A DNA stretch of 64,000 nt from Robiginitalea marina (GTDB lineage Bacteria; Bacteroidota; Bacteroidia; Flavobacteriales; Flavobacteriaceae): assembly GCF_024006985.1 (NCBI RefSeq), contig NZ_JAMXIB010000002.1:248001-312000 (forward strand), read 5' to 3'. Under the pieces are notes generated by a model. It was not told the DNA's origin and ran no database searches. It was given only the letters and a program-made list of their open reading frames with translations. This document shows positions 41,314-51,808 of the stretch, piece after piece. Both the position numbers and the translations under genes were made by a program. The first letter of the stretch is position 1, and every line of letters begins with the position of its first letter.

Positions 41314-43305
41314 ATGAAATTTAAGGTGGTATCTGCGTTCCAGCCCACAGGTGACCAGCCCGGGGCCATTGCACAACTCAGCCGGGGCCTGCGCGAAGGC
41401 GACCGGTACCAGACCCTACTGGGGGTAACCGGATCGGGTAAAACCTTTACGGTGGCCAATGTGATCGAGGAGGTACAGCGGCCCACCCTGGTACTGGCCC
41501 ACAACAAGACCCTGGCGGCCCAGCTCTACTCGGAGTTCAAAATGTTCTTCCCCAACAATGCGGTGGAGTACTTCGTGTCCTATTACGATTACTACCAACC
41601 GGAGGCATATATCCCGAGTTCGGGGCTTTATATTGAAAAGGACCTTTCCATCAACGAGGATATTGAAAAACTACGCCTGAGTGCCACCTCCTCCCTTCTT
41701 TCGGGTCGCAGGGACGTACTGGTGGTCGCTTCGGTTTCCTGCCTTTACGGCATCGGCAACCCTGTGGAATTCAAGAAAAATGTCATCCGGATCGAACGCG
41801 ACCAGGTCCTCTCCAGGACCCGGTTCCTCCACCAGCTGGTACAGAGCCTGTACTCCCGGACCACAGCCGATTTCCGCAACGGGAATTTCCGGGTGAAGGG
41901 CGACGTGGTGGATGTTTTCCCCTCCTATGCCGACCACGCATACCGCATCCACTTTTTCGGGGACGAGGTTGAGGAAATCGAGGCTTTTGACCCCCACAAC
42001 AACGCAGTGCTGGAGGAATACGAGACCCTGACCCTGTACCCGGCCAATATGTTTGTAACCTCCCCGGACGTGCTTCAGCAAGCCATTTACCAGATCCAGG
42101 AAGACCTCACCAAACAGGTGGCCTATTTCCGGGAGATCGGCAAACCCCTGGAGGCCAAGCGGCTGGAGGAGCGGACCAACTTCGACCTGGAGATGATCCG
42201 CGAACTGGGGTATTGCTCCGGGATTGAAAACTATTCCCGCTACCTGGACGGGCGGGAACCCGGTACCCGACCCTTCTGCCTGCTGGATTACTTCCCGGAC
42301 GATTACCTGATGGTGGTGGATGAAAGCCATGTCACCATCCCGCAGGTCCATGCCATGTACGGGGGCGACCGTTCCCGCAAGGAAAACCTGGTGGATTTTG
42401 GCTTTCGCCTCCCGGCAGCCCTCGATAACCGCCCGCTGAAGTTTGAGGAATTCGAGGCCCTGCAGCACCAGGTGATCTATGTGAGCGCCACCCCGGCGGA
42501 CTACGAACTCGAAAAAAGCGGCGGGGTGTACGTGGAGCAGGTCATCCGGCCTACCGGGCTGCTCGACCCGGAAATAGAAGTACGGCCCAGCAAGAACCAG
42601 ATCGACGACCTGGTGGAGGAGATCCAGCAGCGGGTGGAACGCGATGAGCGCACCCTGGTGACCACCCTGACCAAGCGCATGGCCGAAGAACTCACCAAAT
42701 ACCTCACCCGTATCGGCGTGCGATGCCGCTATATCCACAGCGATGTGGATACCCTGGAACGGGTGGAGATCATGCAGGATTTACGCAGGGGCCTGTTCGA
42801 CGTGCTGGTGGGGGTGAACCTGCTGAGGGAGGGGCTCGATTTGCCGGAGGTTTCCCTGGTAGCCATCATCGACGCCGATAAGGAGGGGTTCCTGAGGAGT
42901 AACCGCTCCCTGACCCAAACCGTTGGAAGGGCCGCCAGACACCTCAGGGGAAAGGCCATCATGTATGCCGATACCATTACAGAGAGCATGAAAAAAACCA
43001 TGGAGGAAACCACCTATCGGCGCGAGAAACAAATGGCCTACAACCGCCAGCATGGCGTCACCCCTAAAGCCCTGGAAAAAAGCCTGGACAACGCCCTGGC
43101 GAAAAATTCGGTCTCCACCTTCCATTTCGAAAAGAAGGAAAGATCGGCCGGGGAACCTGACCCAGCGTACCTCAGTGCGGAGCAGAAGGAAAAACTGATC
43201 CGTGAAAAGCGAAAAGCCATGGAGCAGGCCGCCAAAGCCCTGGATTTTATGATGGCGGCACGGCTGCGGGATGAGATCAGGAGCCTGCAGGAACAGGACG
43301 CATAA
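41314..43305 (+). CDS. uvrB: Excinuclease ABC subunit B
   Basis: The product has 663 aa. UvrB loads onto damaged DNA in nucleotide excision repair. Seen are Walker A GVTGSGKTFT, the beta-hairpin region YYDYYQPEAYIP, DESH Walker B, the helicase VI block QTVGRAARH and a C-terminal UVR motif (EKLIREKRKAMEQAAKALDFMMAARLRDEI). The protein is full length and the ATG at 41314 is the family start (MKFKVVSAFQPTGDQP). Confidence 0.98.
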   Translation: MKFKVVSAFQPTGDQPGAIAQLSRGLREGDRYQTLLGVTGSGKTFTVANVIEEVQRPTLVLAHNKTLAAQLYSEFKMFFPNNAVEYFVSYYDYYQPEAYIPSSGLYIEKDLSINEDIEKLRLSATSSLLSGRRDVLVVASVSCLYGIGNPVEFKKNVIRIERDQVLSRTRFLHQLVQSLYSRTTADFRNGNFRVKGDVVDVFPSYADHAYRIHFFGDEVEEIEAFDPHNNAVLEEYETLTLYPANMFVTSPDVLQQAIYQIQEDLTKQVAYFREIGKPLEAKRLEERTNFDLEMIRELGYCSGIENYSRYLDGREPGTRPFCLLDYFPDDYLMVVDESHVTIPQVHAMYGGDRSRKENLVDFGFRLPAALDNRPLKFEEFEALQHQVIYVSATPADYELEKSGGVYVEQVIRPTGLLDPEIEVRPSKNQIDDLVEEIQQRVERDERTLVTTLTKRMAEELTKYLTRIGVRCRYIHSDVDTLERVEIMQDLRRGLFDVLVGVNLLREGLDLPEVSLVAIIDADKEGFLRSNRSLTQTVGRAARHLRGKAIMYADTITESMKKTMEETTYRREKQMAYNRQHGVTPKALEKSLDNALAKNSVSTFHFEKKERSAGEPDPAYLSAEQKEKLIREKRKAMEQAAKALDFMMAARLRDEIRSLQEQDA

Positions 43306-43338
43306 AAAAAGCGCCCCGGCATTGCTGCCGGGACGCTT
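43304..43338 (-). terminator. Hairpin-T7 terminator of hsp20; also just downstream of uvrB
   Basis: AAGCGCCCCGGCA pairs with TGCCGGGACGCTT (one mismatch) around a TTGC loop. The seven A on the plus strand become a T-run after the hairpin on the minus strand, so it mainly ends the convergent Hsp20 transcript. Confidence 0.65.
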
Positions 43339-43340
43339 CC

Positions 43341-43367
43341 CTAACTAACCAACTAAACTAACCAACC
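43341..43367. repeat. CTAACTAACCAACTAAACTAACCAACC low-complexity element
   Basis: A 27-base run built from CTAAC/CCAAC units lies between the uvrB terminator hairpin and the hsp20 stop codon. It is unusually biased (no G) on the plus strand. Confidence 0.5.
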
Positions 43368-43404
43368 ATTATGGAGCCCGCTAGGAGGGCCAACCATAAA
43401 TTTC

Positions 43405-43833
43405 TTATCCGCCTATTGCAATCAGGCGTTTTTTCGTGGGCAGCGCCTCCTGCTTCTTGGGCAGGCTAAAGCGCAGGATCCCTTCCCGGTAATCGGCCCG
43501 GATGTCTTCCTGGTTTACGCTTTCGGGCAGGGTAAAGGCTCTTTTGAAGGAAGTATAGTGAAACTCCCTGCGGGTATACTGTTTAACGGTTTCCTCCTTC
43601 TTTTCGCCGGATTCCATCGAAATGGTCAGTACATCCTGGTCCACTTCAATATTAAAATCTTCTTTTTTCTGTCCGGGGATGGCCAGTTCCAGGATAAACT
43701 GTGATTCCTCTTCCCGGATATTCACGGCCGGGAGGTTCCTCAAAGGTTTTTGGATCCCGCCAAACCAGTCCGGGGCAAGGACCTCGTCCCAAAGGCTGGG
43801 CATCAATCCGGTATTTCTACGTATCAGACTCAT
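43405..43833 (-). CDS. Small heat shock protein (Hsp20/alpha-crystallin)
   Basis: The product has 142 aa. The alpha-crystallin domain covers about residues 35-130 (PAVNIREEESQFILELAIPG, FNIEVDQDVLTISMESGE, F-K-R-A-F-TLPESV, GILRFSLPKK). The GILRFSLP motif stands in for the usual G-x-L and the C-terminal tail is short. Such proteins hold unfolding proteins in solution. The ATG at 43833 (MSLIRRNTG) fits the family; a 14-residue longer form from 43875 is unlikely. Confidence 0.95.
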   Translation of the reverse strand: MSLIRRNTGLMPSLWDEVLAPDWFGGIQKPLRNLPAVNIREEESQFILELAIPGQKKEDFNIEVDQDVLTISMESGEKKEETVKQYTRREFHYTSFKRAFTLPESVNQEDIRADYREGILRFSLPKKQEALPTKKRLIAIGG

Positions 43834-44008
43834 GGTTTTAATCTTTTTTGGTTCTACACGATTTTTTGCGTACACCCATTAAAAGGCAAAGGATATACCG
43901 AAGTCGTATTTATGCCAATTTGTCTGATAATCACAGCGAACAACTGCCTTTTTGGCTGTTTTTAGGTCTGGAAAGATAGTACACCCCCCTGTTCAGGTAC
44001 AGATGTCC

Positions 44009-44410
44009 TTAGTTATAATGCGCCTTGAAGATGTCGATAAGGATACGGGGCGGGATGATTCTGTCGGGATACTGGTGCATCAGGGAGAGCACCTGGTCTA
44101 TGGCTGAGGGGGGAAGTCCCATGCGAAGGCCTATATTGTGGAGTTTGTCAATTTCCCTCAGGCTTGCCTTCCGGTCAACATTCATCAACAGTACCAGGCG
44201 GTGGAATTGCAGGATGCGTTCGGCCATGGTCCTGGGAATAATCGCCCGGGCAGGATGCTCGAAAAGGGCTTCAAAATCTTCTCTGGCCACCCCCATCTGC
44301 TCAGCTACCCCCCAGAGGAAATCAAATTCCGAAGACTTGACTTCCTGGTCTGCGCGGGCCAGGGAAATCATCTCGGACAATAGGCTCAGTTTTTCCTCGT
44401 AGCTACTCAT
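44009..44410 (-). CDS. TerB-like (tellurite-resistance-type) helical protein
   Basis: The product has 133 aa, all-helical. The start MSSYEEKLSLLSEMISLARADQEVKSSEFDFLWGVAEQMGV with the A-x-A-D-x-E-V pattern matches the TerB-like metal-binding fold. A second repeat-like segment is RKASLREIDKLHNIGLRMGLPPSAIDQVL. No signal peptide. Named TerB proteins act in stress and phage-related systems, but no other ter genes are near, so a general cytoplasmic role is more likely. The ATG at 44410 is preferred to 44464. Confidence 0.75.
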   Translation of the reverse strand: MSSYEEKLSLLSEMISLARADQEVKSSEFDFLWGVAEQMGVAREDFEALFEHPARAIIPRTMAERILQFHRLVLLMNVDRKASLREIDKLHNIGLRMGLPPSAIDQVLSLMHQYPDRIIPPRILIDIFKAHYN

Positions 44411-44514
44411 GGCGGGAAAGGGTTCACGGACCGTTTGTACTATACTAACTCGATTTTTGCCCATTTCGTATAGCCCTGGCCAGAGTTTGCACGCGGGTGC
44501 ACCGCCCCGCGGGC

Positions 44515-44545
44515 AAAAAAAAAGCCCGATGGAAATCCATCGGGC
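44515..44545 (-). terminator. Rho-independent terminator of the 114-aa gene
   Basis: A 9-bp perfect stem GCCCGATGG/CCATCGGGC with a 4-base loop is followed on the minus strand by nine T. It lies 26 bases after the stop of the gene at 44571. Confidence 0.85.
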
Positions 44546-44570
44546 CTTGTGATTTTAGATGCCTTCCGCA

Positions 44571-44915
44571 CTAGGCGGTAATTCTGATCGGCACCTTGTA
44601 GGCTTTTCCTTCTTCCAAATCGCGGTCAGCCACTTTCTGGTAGTTCAGGCGGGCTTTTACAAAGGCTTCCAGGCGGGCGTCGTCGGTATCGACGGAAAGC
44701 ACCACGATTTCCTTTTCTGCGTTCAGGATAAAACGCACCGTGGCGGACACCTCTTCCCGATCCCCCAGGTTAAAGGCCCTGTCCTGGAGGAGCCCCCCGA
44801 TCTGCACACAAATGCGGGCTTTGGGGGAATCTCCCGGGGTCGCTTCCCCTGCTGTGGCTACTGGTACCGCAGCCATTAGGGCGACGGCCATGCATACTAC
44901 ACTCATTTTTTTCAT
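44571..44915 (-). CDS. Small secreted protein, unknown function (114 aa)
   Basis: A signal peptide (MKKMSVVCMAVALMAAVPVATAG) precedes about 90 residues. The mature part has alternating strands and one helix (VSATVRFILNAEKEIVVLSVDTDDARLEAFVKARLNY), reminiscent of a TonB-C-like fold, but there is no clear match. It has its own terminator. Periplasmic or outer-membrane location is inferred. Codon use matches the neighbours. Confidence 0.7.
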   Translation of the reverse strand: MKKMSVVCMAVALMAAVPVATAGEATPGDSPKARICVQIGGLLQDRAFNLGDREEVSATVRFILNAEKEIVVLSVDTDDARLEAFVKARLNYQKVADRDLEEGKAYKVPIRITA

Positions 44916-45303
44916 GACGTTGATGGTTTGATGATTGATGAATAAAACTGGCTTACATTAGGAATAGACGGCTGAAGCCGGTAGGCGTTACAGGATTCTG
45001 ATGAATTAACAAATATTTCACCTTTTTAGTGGTGTTTCGACAATAAACACGGGATTCGATGTTGTAATCTTGACATTTAGATATTGAACCGGGATTTCAA
45101 AGAACGCAAGGCGAAACCTGTGAGCCGTACCCTTCGGACAAAACCTGCAGGGCGTTACAAAGGTCCGTCAGGCCCCCTCAGCAATCAAGGGAAGCCTGAG
45201 GATTTAACGCAAGGGTAATTTTTTGGGAAGTGTGGGCAGGGGAAATAAAAAAAGGGTTATGCAAGCTTTACATAACCCTTAAACTTGTGCAGGCAGCAGC
45301 AGG
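44916..45303 (+). other. 388-base gene-free stretch upstream of 114-aa gene
   Basis: No open frame of note. It is AT-richer than the surroundings in its first half and would hold the promoter of the minus-strand 114-aa gene, but no clean TAnnTTTG box was found. CCTCAG...CTGAGG can pair near 45180-45200. The right end holds the sucC terminator. A small RNA cannot be excluded. Confidence 0.4.
45247..45280 (-). terminator. Rho-independent terminator of sucC
   Basis: AAGGGTTATG pairs with CATAACCCTT (10 bp, 9-base loop), followed by a T-run on the minus strand, 24 bases after the sucC stop. Confidence 0.85.
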
Positions 45304-46497
45304 TCAGGACAACACTTCCTTAACCTTGTCGGCCGCCTCCTGGAACTGCACCGCCGAATGTACGGCCAGCCCGGATTGATCGAGGATTTCCTTAGCCAGC
45401 TCGGCATTGGTTCCCTGCAGGCGAACGATGATGGGCACCTGGATGGCGTCCCCCATGTTCCTGTAGGCGTCAACCACGCCCTGGGCCACACGGTCGCAAC
45501 GCACAATCCCTCCAAAGATATTGATCAGGATGGCTTTTACATTCGGGTCCTTCAGGATGATGCGGAAGGCTTCCTCCACCCTTTTGGCATCGGCCGTACC
45601 GCCTACGTCCAAAAAGTTGGCAGGTTCCCCCCCGGCCATTTTTATCAAATCCATGGTGGCCATGGCCAGGCCGGCCCCGTTGACCATACACCCTACGTTC
45701 CCGTCCAGGTCCACGTAATTCAGGCCCACGGCCCGGGCTTCCACTTCAATGGGGTTTTCTTCCCTGAGGTCGCGCATTTCGGCGTACCGCGGGCGCCGGT
45801 ACAGGGCGTTGTCATCGATGGAAACCTTGGCATCCACAGCCATGATTTTATCGTCGGAGGTCTTTAGTACCGGGTTGATCTCAAAGAGGTTGGCATCGCT
45901 CTCCTGATAGGCCCGGTAGAGGGCCGATACGAATTTGGTCATTTCCTTGAAGGCATTGCCCGAAAGGCCCAGGTTAAAGGCGATGCGCCTGGCCTGGAAG
46001 GGCATCAGCCCAACGGCGGGGTCAACTTCTTCCGTGAAGATCAGATGGGGGGTTTTTTCGGCCACCTCCTCGATGTCCATCCCGCCTTCGGGGGAATACA
46101 TGATCATAGTCCTTCCCGCAGCCCGGTTCAGGAGCACCGACATATAGAATTCGCTGGTTTCCGAAGGCCCCGGGTAATACACGTCTTCAGCGATCAATAC
46201 CTGGTGTACCTTTTTGCCCTCTGCAGAGGTTTGGGGGGTGACCAGGTTCATCCCGATGATCTGCCCGGCAAGGCTTTCCACTTCCTTGAGGTTCTTGGCG
46301 AGTTTGACCCCGCCCCCTTTGCCGCGGCCCCCCGCATGGACCTGGGCTTTGATCACATGCCAGCTGGTCCCTGTTTCCTGGGTAAGCCGCTTGGCCGCTT
46401 CCACGGCTTCAGCCGCATTATGGGCGACGATGCCGCGCTGGATTCGCACGCCAAAACTGGCAAGGATTTCCTTTCCCTGATATTCGTGTAGATTCAT
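45304..46497 (-). CDS. sucC: Succinate-CoA ligase (ADP-forming) subunit beta
   Basis: The product has 397 aa. It works in the TCA cycle with SucD to make succinate and ATP from succinyl-CoA. The ATP-grasp start MNLHEYQGKEILASFGV, QVHAGGRGKGGGVK, LFEINPVLKT and the GGIVRCDRVAQGV signature are present. The ATG at 46497 follows the promoter box and is preferred over the in-frame ATG at 46608. sucD is not adjacent, so the two subunits are encoded apart. Confidence 0.97.
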   Translation of the reverse strand: MNLHEYQGKEILASFGVRIQRGIVAHNAAEAVEAAKRLTQETGTSWHVIKAQVHAGGRGKGGGVKLAKNLKEVESLAGQIIGMNLVTPQTSAEGKKVHQVLIAEDVYYPGPSETSEFYMSVLLNRAAGRTMIMYSPEGGMDIEEVAEKTPHLIFTEEVDPAVGLMPFQARRIAFNLGLSGNAFKEMTKFVSALYRAYQESDANLFEINPVLKTSDDKIMAVDAKVSIDDNALYRRPRYAEMRDLREENPIEVEARAVGLNYVDLDGNVGCMVNGAGLAMATMDLIKMAGGEPANFLDVGGTADAKRVEEAFRIILKDPNVKAILINIFGGIVRCDRVAQGVVDAYRNMGDAIQVPIIVRLQGTNAELAKEILDQSGLAVHSAVQFQEAADKVKEVLS

Positions 46498-46521
46498 GTT
46501 ATTGGATTCTCTAGTTGGATG

Positions 46522-46529
46522 CAAAAATA
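46522..46529 (-). promoter_or_regulatory. TATTTTTG promoter box of sucC
   Basis: Exact TAnnTTTG match on the minus strand, 24 bases before the sucC ATG. Confidence 0.55.
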
Positions 46530-46570
46530 GGAAACGGTCCCGACTTCCCCTAATGGATTGGTCATTGGGC

Positions 46571-47212
46571 TTATTCCACCTTGTAATCCTTAAAATCGAG
46601 GGGGTCAAAGTTGCGGAAATGCCCGTTCATCTCGATGCGCTCCCGGGTTTGCTGGAGTTGCCCGAGCACCAGGATGGTTTGCTTCAGATGGTCGAGCAGG
46701 AATTGCAGTCGCACCTTTTCGCTGGCCAGCTGCAGCAACTGGTATTCCTGCTGAAACGACAGGCCCATCTTGTGGGCAAGGGTGAAACTGTTGAACACCT
46801 CCCTGCGGACGGGTTCAAAAGGAAGCTCCATAAGGCGGTACAAGTGTTTGCAGGCCTCAATTACCGCCTCCGTCAGGGCGGGGTCCGCGTCCTGGATCGG
46901 GTCGAGGAACCGCACCTCCCCACCGGGATATAACTTTCGCGGCCAAACGGGCTGGAAACTGACCAGGCGGAAGGCCTGCCGGGCCACACATACCACATCC
47001 ATGGATCCGTCCTTATAGGTATTCACGACTTCCTTCAGCTGCACCTCGGTCCCAAAGGAAAGGGTGTTATCGACATAAACGGGGATTCCAAAGGTCATCG
47101 CCTCCCGGAGGCAATCGTGCATGAGTTGTTTGTAGCGCTCCTCAAAAATATGGAGGGGGACGGTCTCCCCTGGAAAAAATACGGATTGGAGTGGAAATAA
47201 GGGCAGTTTCAT
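46571..47212 (-). CDS. LON substrate-binding-domain protein
   Basis: The product has 213 aa. It begins MKLPLFPLQSVFFPGETVPLHIFEERYKQL, the signature of the Lon N-terminal (PF02190) domain, without ATPase or protease parts. The second half is helical. Stand-alone proteins of this kind occur widely; function is unknown, perhaps substrate recognition. It is 73 bases upstream of sucC on the same strand. Confidence 0.9.
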   Translation of the reverse strand: MKLPLFPLQSVFFPGETVPLHIFEERYKQLMHDCLREAMTFGIPVYVDNTLSFGTEVQLKEVVNTYKDGSMDVVCVARQAFRLVSFQPVWPRKLYPGGEVRFLDPIQDADPALTEAVIEACKHLYRLMELPFEPVRREVFNSFTLAHKMGLSFQQEYQLLQLASEKVRLQFLLDHLKQTILVLGQLQQTRERIEMNGHFRNFDPLDFKDYKVE

Positions 47213-47318
47213 GGCAACTGCCAAAGTACAATGTAATCCGGGAAATCGCAAGCAAAGGGAAGCGTTGCTTGTTACAAATACAACATTTTGTTAAAATACG
47301 TGGGGCTCGAATCCTTTT

Positions 47319-47350
47319 TTTGGGGATGCCGGGAAAGTAAATTAGTTTTG
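47319..47350 (+). promoter_or_regulatory. TTTG-N20-TAGTTTTG promoter of lysA
   Basis: TTTG (47319-47322), 20 bases and TAGTTTTG (47343-47350) form a complete Bacteroidota-type promoter, 17 bases before the lysA ATG. Confidence 0.72.
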
Positions 47351-47367
47351 TCCAAACCTTTGCAGGT

Positions 47368-48603
47368 ATGGAAGCCACTGTTTTAAGAGAGATTGCGGAA
47401 GAATTCGGCGCCCCGGTTTACGTGTACGATTCCGGACAGATCCGTTCCCAGTTCGAACGGCTCACCCGGGCCTTCAGCCAAATCCCGCGCCTGAAGCTGA
47501 ACTATGCAGCCAAGGCCCTGTCGAACCTTACAATCCTCCGCCTGATGAAACACCTGGGCAGCGGGCTGGACACGGTTTCCATCCAGGAAGTGCGTTTGGG
47601 CCTGCTGGCCGGGTTTGCCCCCCAGGACATCATCTACACCCCCAATGGCGTTTCCCTTGAGGAAATTGAAGAAGCCGCTGCCCTTGGGGTGCGCATCAAT
47701 ATCGACAACCTCTCCATCCTAGAGCAATTCGGGACCCGGCATCCGGAGATCCCCGTGTGCATCCGCATTAACCCCCATGTGATGGCTGGAGGGAATTCAA
47801 AGATTTCAGTAGGCCACATCGATTCCAAATTCGGGATCAGCATCCACCAGATCCCACACCTGCTCCGCATCGTGGACCTCACAGGGATGCGGGTCAACGG
47901 GATCCACATGCATACTGGAAGCGACATCCTCGACATCGATGTGTTCCTGTATGCCTCTGAAATCCTGTTCGACACGGCCCTGCAGTTCAAAGATCTGGAG
48001 TTCATCGATTTCGGGAGCGGTTTCAAGGTCCCGTACCGGGAAGGGGACATCCAGACCAATGTGGAAGAACTCGGCGAACGGCTGGGCGGCCGTTTCAATG
48101 CCTTCTGCAAGGAGTATGGGCGCGAGCTTACCCTGGCCTTCGAACCCGGGAAATTCCTGGTCAGCCAGGCAGGCTATTTCATGGCACGGGTCAATGTGGT
48201 AAAACAAACAACCTCCACCGTGTTCGCCGGGGTCGATTCCGGTTTCAACCACCTTATAAGGCCCATGTTGTACGGGGCGTCGCACGAGATCGTGAACATT
48301 TCCAACCCCGATGGCAAAGAACGGTATTACTCCGTAGTCGGATATATCTGTGAAACCGATACCTTTGGGAGTAACCGCCGCATAAGCGAAATTACCGAAG
48401 GGGACCTGCTTTGCTTTAAAAATGCAGGGGCATACTGTTTTACCATGGCCAGCAATTACAATTCCCGATACCGGCCTGCCGAGGTCCTCTGGCACGAGGG
48501 AAAGGCCTACCTGATCCGGGAGCGGGAGACCTTTGAAGACCTGGTCCGCAACCAGGTCGACCTGCCGGCCCTGTTCGACCCGCAGGTCGCCGATGCGCAT
48601 TGA
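47368..48603 (+). CDS. lysA: Diaminopimelate decarboxylase
   Basis: The product has 411 aa. It makes L-lysine from meso-diaminopimelate using PLP. Features: the PLP lysine in LNYAAKALSN, GSGLDTVS, the phosphate-binding GSGFKVPY, EPGKFLVSQAG and the CETDTFG motif that contributes to the partner active site. Full length with a strong promoter directly upstream. dapD for the same pathway lies 20 kb to the left. Confidence 0.96.
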   Translation: MEATVLREIAEEFGAPVYVYDSGQIRSQFERLTRAFSQIPRLKLNYAAKALSNLTILRLMKHLGSGLDTVSIQEVRLGLLAGFAPQDIIYTPNGVSLEEIEEAAALGVRINIDNLSILEQFGTRHPEIPVCIRINPHVMAGGNSKISVGHIDSKFGISIHQIPHLLRIVDLTGMRVNGIHMHTGSDILDIDVFLYASEILFDTALQFKDLEFIDFGSGFKVPYREGDIQTNVEELGERLGGRFNAFCKEYGRELTLAFEPGKFLVSQAGYFMARVNVVKQTTSTVFAGVDSGFNHLIRPMLYGASHEIVNISNPDGKERYYSVVGYICETDTFGSNRRISEITEGDLLCFKNAGAYCFTMASNYNSRYRPAEVLWHEGKAYLIRERETFEDLVRNQVDLPALFDPQVADAH

Positions 48604-48667
48604 AATAAAAACGCCCTGAAGCCGTTAGGATTATAGAAAACCGGGACTACCCGGAAAACGATTGGAA

Positions 48668-49189
48668 ATGAAGAAAAAAATACTACCCGTACTCCTGTTG
48701 TCTGCCCTCCTGAGCACCCTGGGCCTGGTGGCTCAGGAAGTACAGTGGATGAGTTGGGAAGAGGCAGTGGCGCGCTCCGCCGCCGATGCCAAGCCAAAAA
48801 AACTCTTTGTCGACGTCTATACCGACTGGTGTGGCTGGTGCAAACGGATGGACCAGGACACCTTCCAAAATCCGGAAGTGGCTGCCTACATGCAGGAACA
48901 CTTCTATATGGTTAAGTTGGATGCCGAACAGGAAGCGCCCATTGAATACGATGGGAAAACCTTCAAATTCGTCCCCTCCGGGAGGCGGGGGTACCACGAG
49001 CTGGCTGCGGCCCTTTTACAGGGGCGCATGAGCTACCCGACGGTGGTATTCCTGGATGAAGGGCGAAGGATGCTTTCCCCCGTACCGGGGTACCAGAAAC
49101 CCGATGGCTTCCTGAAGATTGCGCGCTATTTTGGGGAGGATATCTACAAAAACACCCCCTGGGAACAATACAGCGGACAGGCGAAATAG
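48668..49189 (+). CDS. Exported thioredoxin-like protein (DUF255/DsbD-gamma type)
   Basis: The product has 173 aa. A signal peptide (MKKKILPVLLLSALLSTLGLVAQ) leads a thioredoxin fold with the redox motif YTDWCGWCKRMD and the cis-proline strand SYPTVVFLD. It is predicted periplasmic and probably reduces disulfides or delivers electrons. The ATG at 48668 starts the signal peptide; the in-frame TTG two codons earlier is less likely. It follows lysA by 64 bases. Confidence 0.92.
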   Translation: MKKKILPVLLLSALLSTLGLVAQEVQWMSWEEAVARSAADAKPKKLFVDVYTDWCGWCKRMDQDTFQNPEVAAYMQEHFYMVKLDAEQEAPIEYDGKTFKFVPSGRRGYHELAAALLQGRMSYPTVVFLDEGRRMLSPVPGYQKPDGFLKIARYFGEDIYKNTPWEQYSGQAK

Positions 49190-49251
49190 TACGCCCGGGA
49201 AACCCACCGCGATAGCGGCCCCAGGCGCCCTTAAACCACTCTCCTACCCTC

Positions 49252-50736
<1,485 letters not shown>

Positions 50737-50747
50737 TTAATTGCGTG

Positions 50748-50755
50748 CAAAGATA
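50748..50755 (-). promoter_or_regulatory. TATCTTTG promoter box of guaB
   Basis: Exact TAnnTTTG match on the minus strand, 23 bases before the guaB ATG. Confidence 0.58.
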
Positions 50756-50830
50756 CTAATTTTCAGGGTTCATAAGCGCCTGGCGGGCGGAAATGACCCC
50801 GGTGCGTCGGCTACGGGGCCCGTGGCCCCT

Positions 50831-51697
50831 TCAGGCATGGGTAGAAAAGAGTTCCCTGGCCTTGTTGTAGGCCGCTTCAAAAGCCATCCAGTTCACCCCG
50901 GTATCGGCCTTTTGGGAGGTAAAGTAAGACAGGAGCTTCTCGGTGGGCATGTTCCCCGTGAGTTCATCCTTCGCCATGGGGCAACCCCCGAACCCCTGTA
51001 TGGCACCGTCGAACCGGCGGCACCCCGAACGGAATGCGGCATCCACCTTTTCGTGCCAGGAACGGGGGTGGGTGTGCAGGTGGGCCCCGAATTCCACCTC
51101 CGGGTAGCGGGGAATCAGGTTGCTGAAAAGGTGCTCTATGATTTCAGGGGTGGAACTCCCCACGGTATCCGAAAGGGACAAAATATGCACCCCCATGGCC
51201 ACCAGCCGTTCCGTCCATTCCCCAACGATGTCGACATTCCAGGGGTCTCCATACGGATTTCCAAATCCCATGGAAATGTAGGTCACCAACTCCTTGCCGT
51301 GCTTCGAGGCCTCGGAAAGGATGTCCTGAAGCAGGTCAATTGACTGGGCAATCGTCTTATGGGTGTTCCGCATCTGGAAATTCTCGGAAATGGAAAAAGG
51401 GTACCCCAGGTACCGGATCTCAGGGTGCCTGCAGGCCTCTTCCGCCCCGCGGAGGTTGGCTACAATCGCAAGCAGGTGGCTGGTCGTCCGGCTCAGGTCC
51501 AGGCCTGAAAGCACCTCGGCCGTGTCGGCCATCTGGGGGATGGCCCTCGGGGACACAAAACTGCCGAAATCAATGGTATGGAACCCACAGCCCAGCAAGG
51601 CCTGGATATAACGGGTCTTGGCTGCAGTGGGGATCTGGGTCCTGATCCCCTGCATGGCATCCCGCGGGCATTCGATGATTTTGATGCGCTCAGACAT
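50831..51697 (-). CDS. Hydroxymethylglutaryl-CoA lyase
   Basis: The product has 288 aa. It cleaves HMG-CoA to acetyl-CoA and acetoacetate in leucine degradation. The opening IIECPRDAMQG holds the catalytic Arg-Asp pair, GAHLHTHPRSW the metal-binding histidines, and FGGCPMAKDELTGNMPTE the active cysteine and glycine-rich end, all in a TIM barrel. Length is normal for the family. The gene has its own TATTTTTG box and precedes guaB on the same strand by 106 bases. Confidence 0.94.
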   Translation of the reverse strand: MSERIKIIECPRDAMQGIRTQIPTAAKTRYIQALLGCGFHTIDFGSFVSPRAIPQMADTAEVLSGLDLSRTTSHLLAIVANLRGAEEACRHPEIRYLGYPFSISENFQMRNTHKTIAQSIDLLQDILSEASKHGKELVTYISMGFGNPYGDPWNVDIVGEWTERLVAMGVHILSLSDTVGSSTPEIIEHLFSNLIPRYPEVEFGAHLHTHPRSWHEKVDAAFRSGCRRFDGAIQGFGGCPMAKDELTGNMPTEKLLSYFTSQKADTGVNWMAFEAAYNKARELFSTHA

Positions 51698-51718
51698 TCG
51701 GCTGCAGGTTTATCCCTT

Positions 51719-51726
51719 CAAAAATA
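51719..51726 (-). promoter_or_regulatory. TATTTTTG promoter box of HMG-CoA lyase gene
   Basis: Exact TAnnTTTG match on the minus strand, 21 bases before the ATG at 51697. Confidence 0.55.
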
Positions 51727-51808
51727 CCATTTATTCCGGGATGGACGCCCGGGCAAAACCTGCAGGAATTTGTATCTTGTCTTAAGCAACCCTCAGCCAA
51801 TCCCCAGC

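Noticed and set aside
41671-42738. 355-codon minus-strand frame opposite uvrB
   Set aside because: uvrB is certain on the other strand and this frame has no domain.
44009-44410. TerB-like protein as part of a phage or tellurite defence island
   Set aside because: No other ter, defence or phage genes nearby; neighbours are Hsp20 and TCA-cycle genes.
50815-50829. GGGGCC/GGCCCC hairpin after the HMG-CoA lyase stop as a terminator
   Set aside because: No T-run follows the hairpin on the minus strand, so a rho-independent terminator is not supported.
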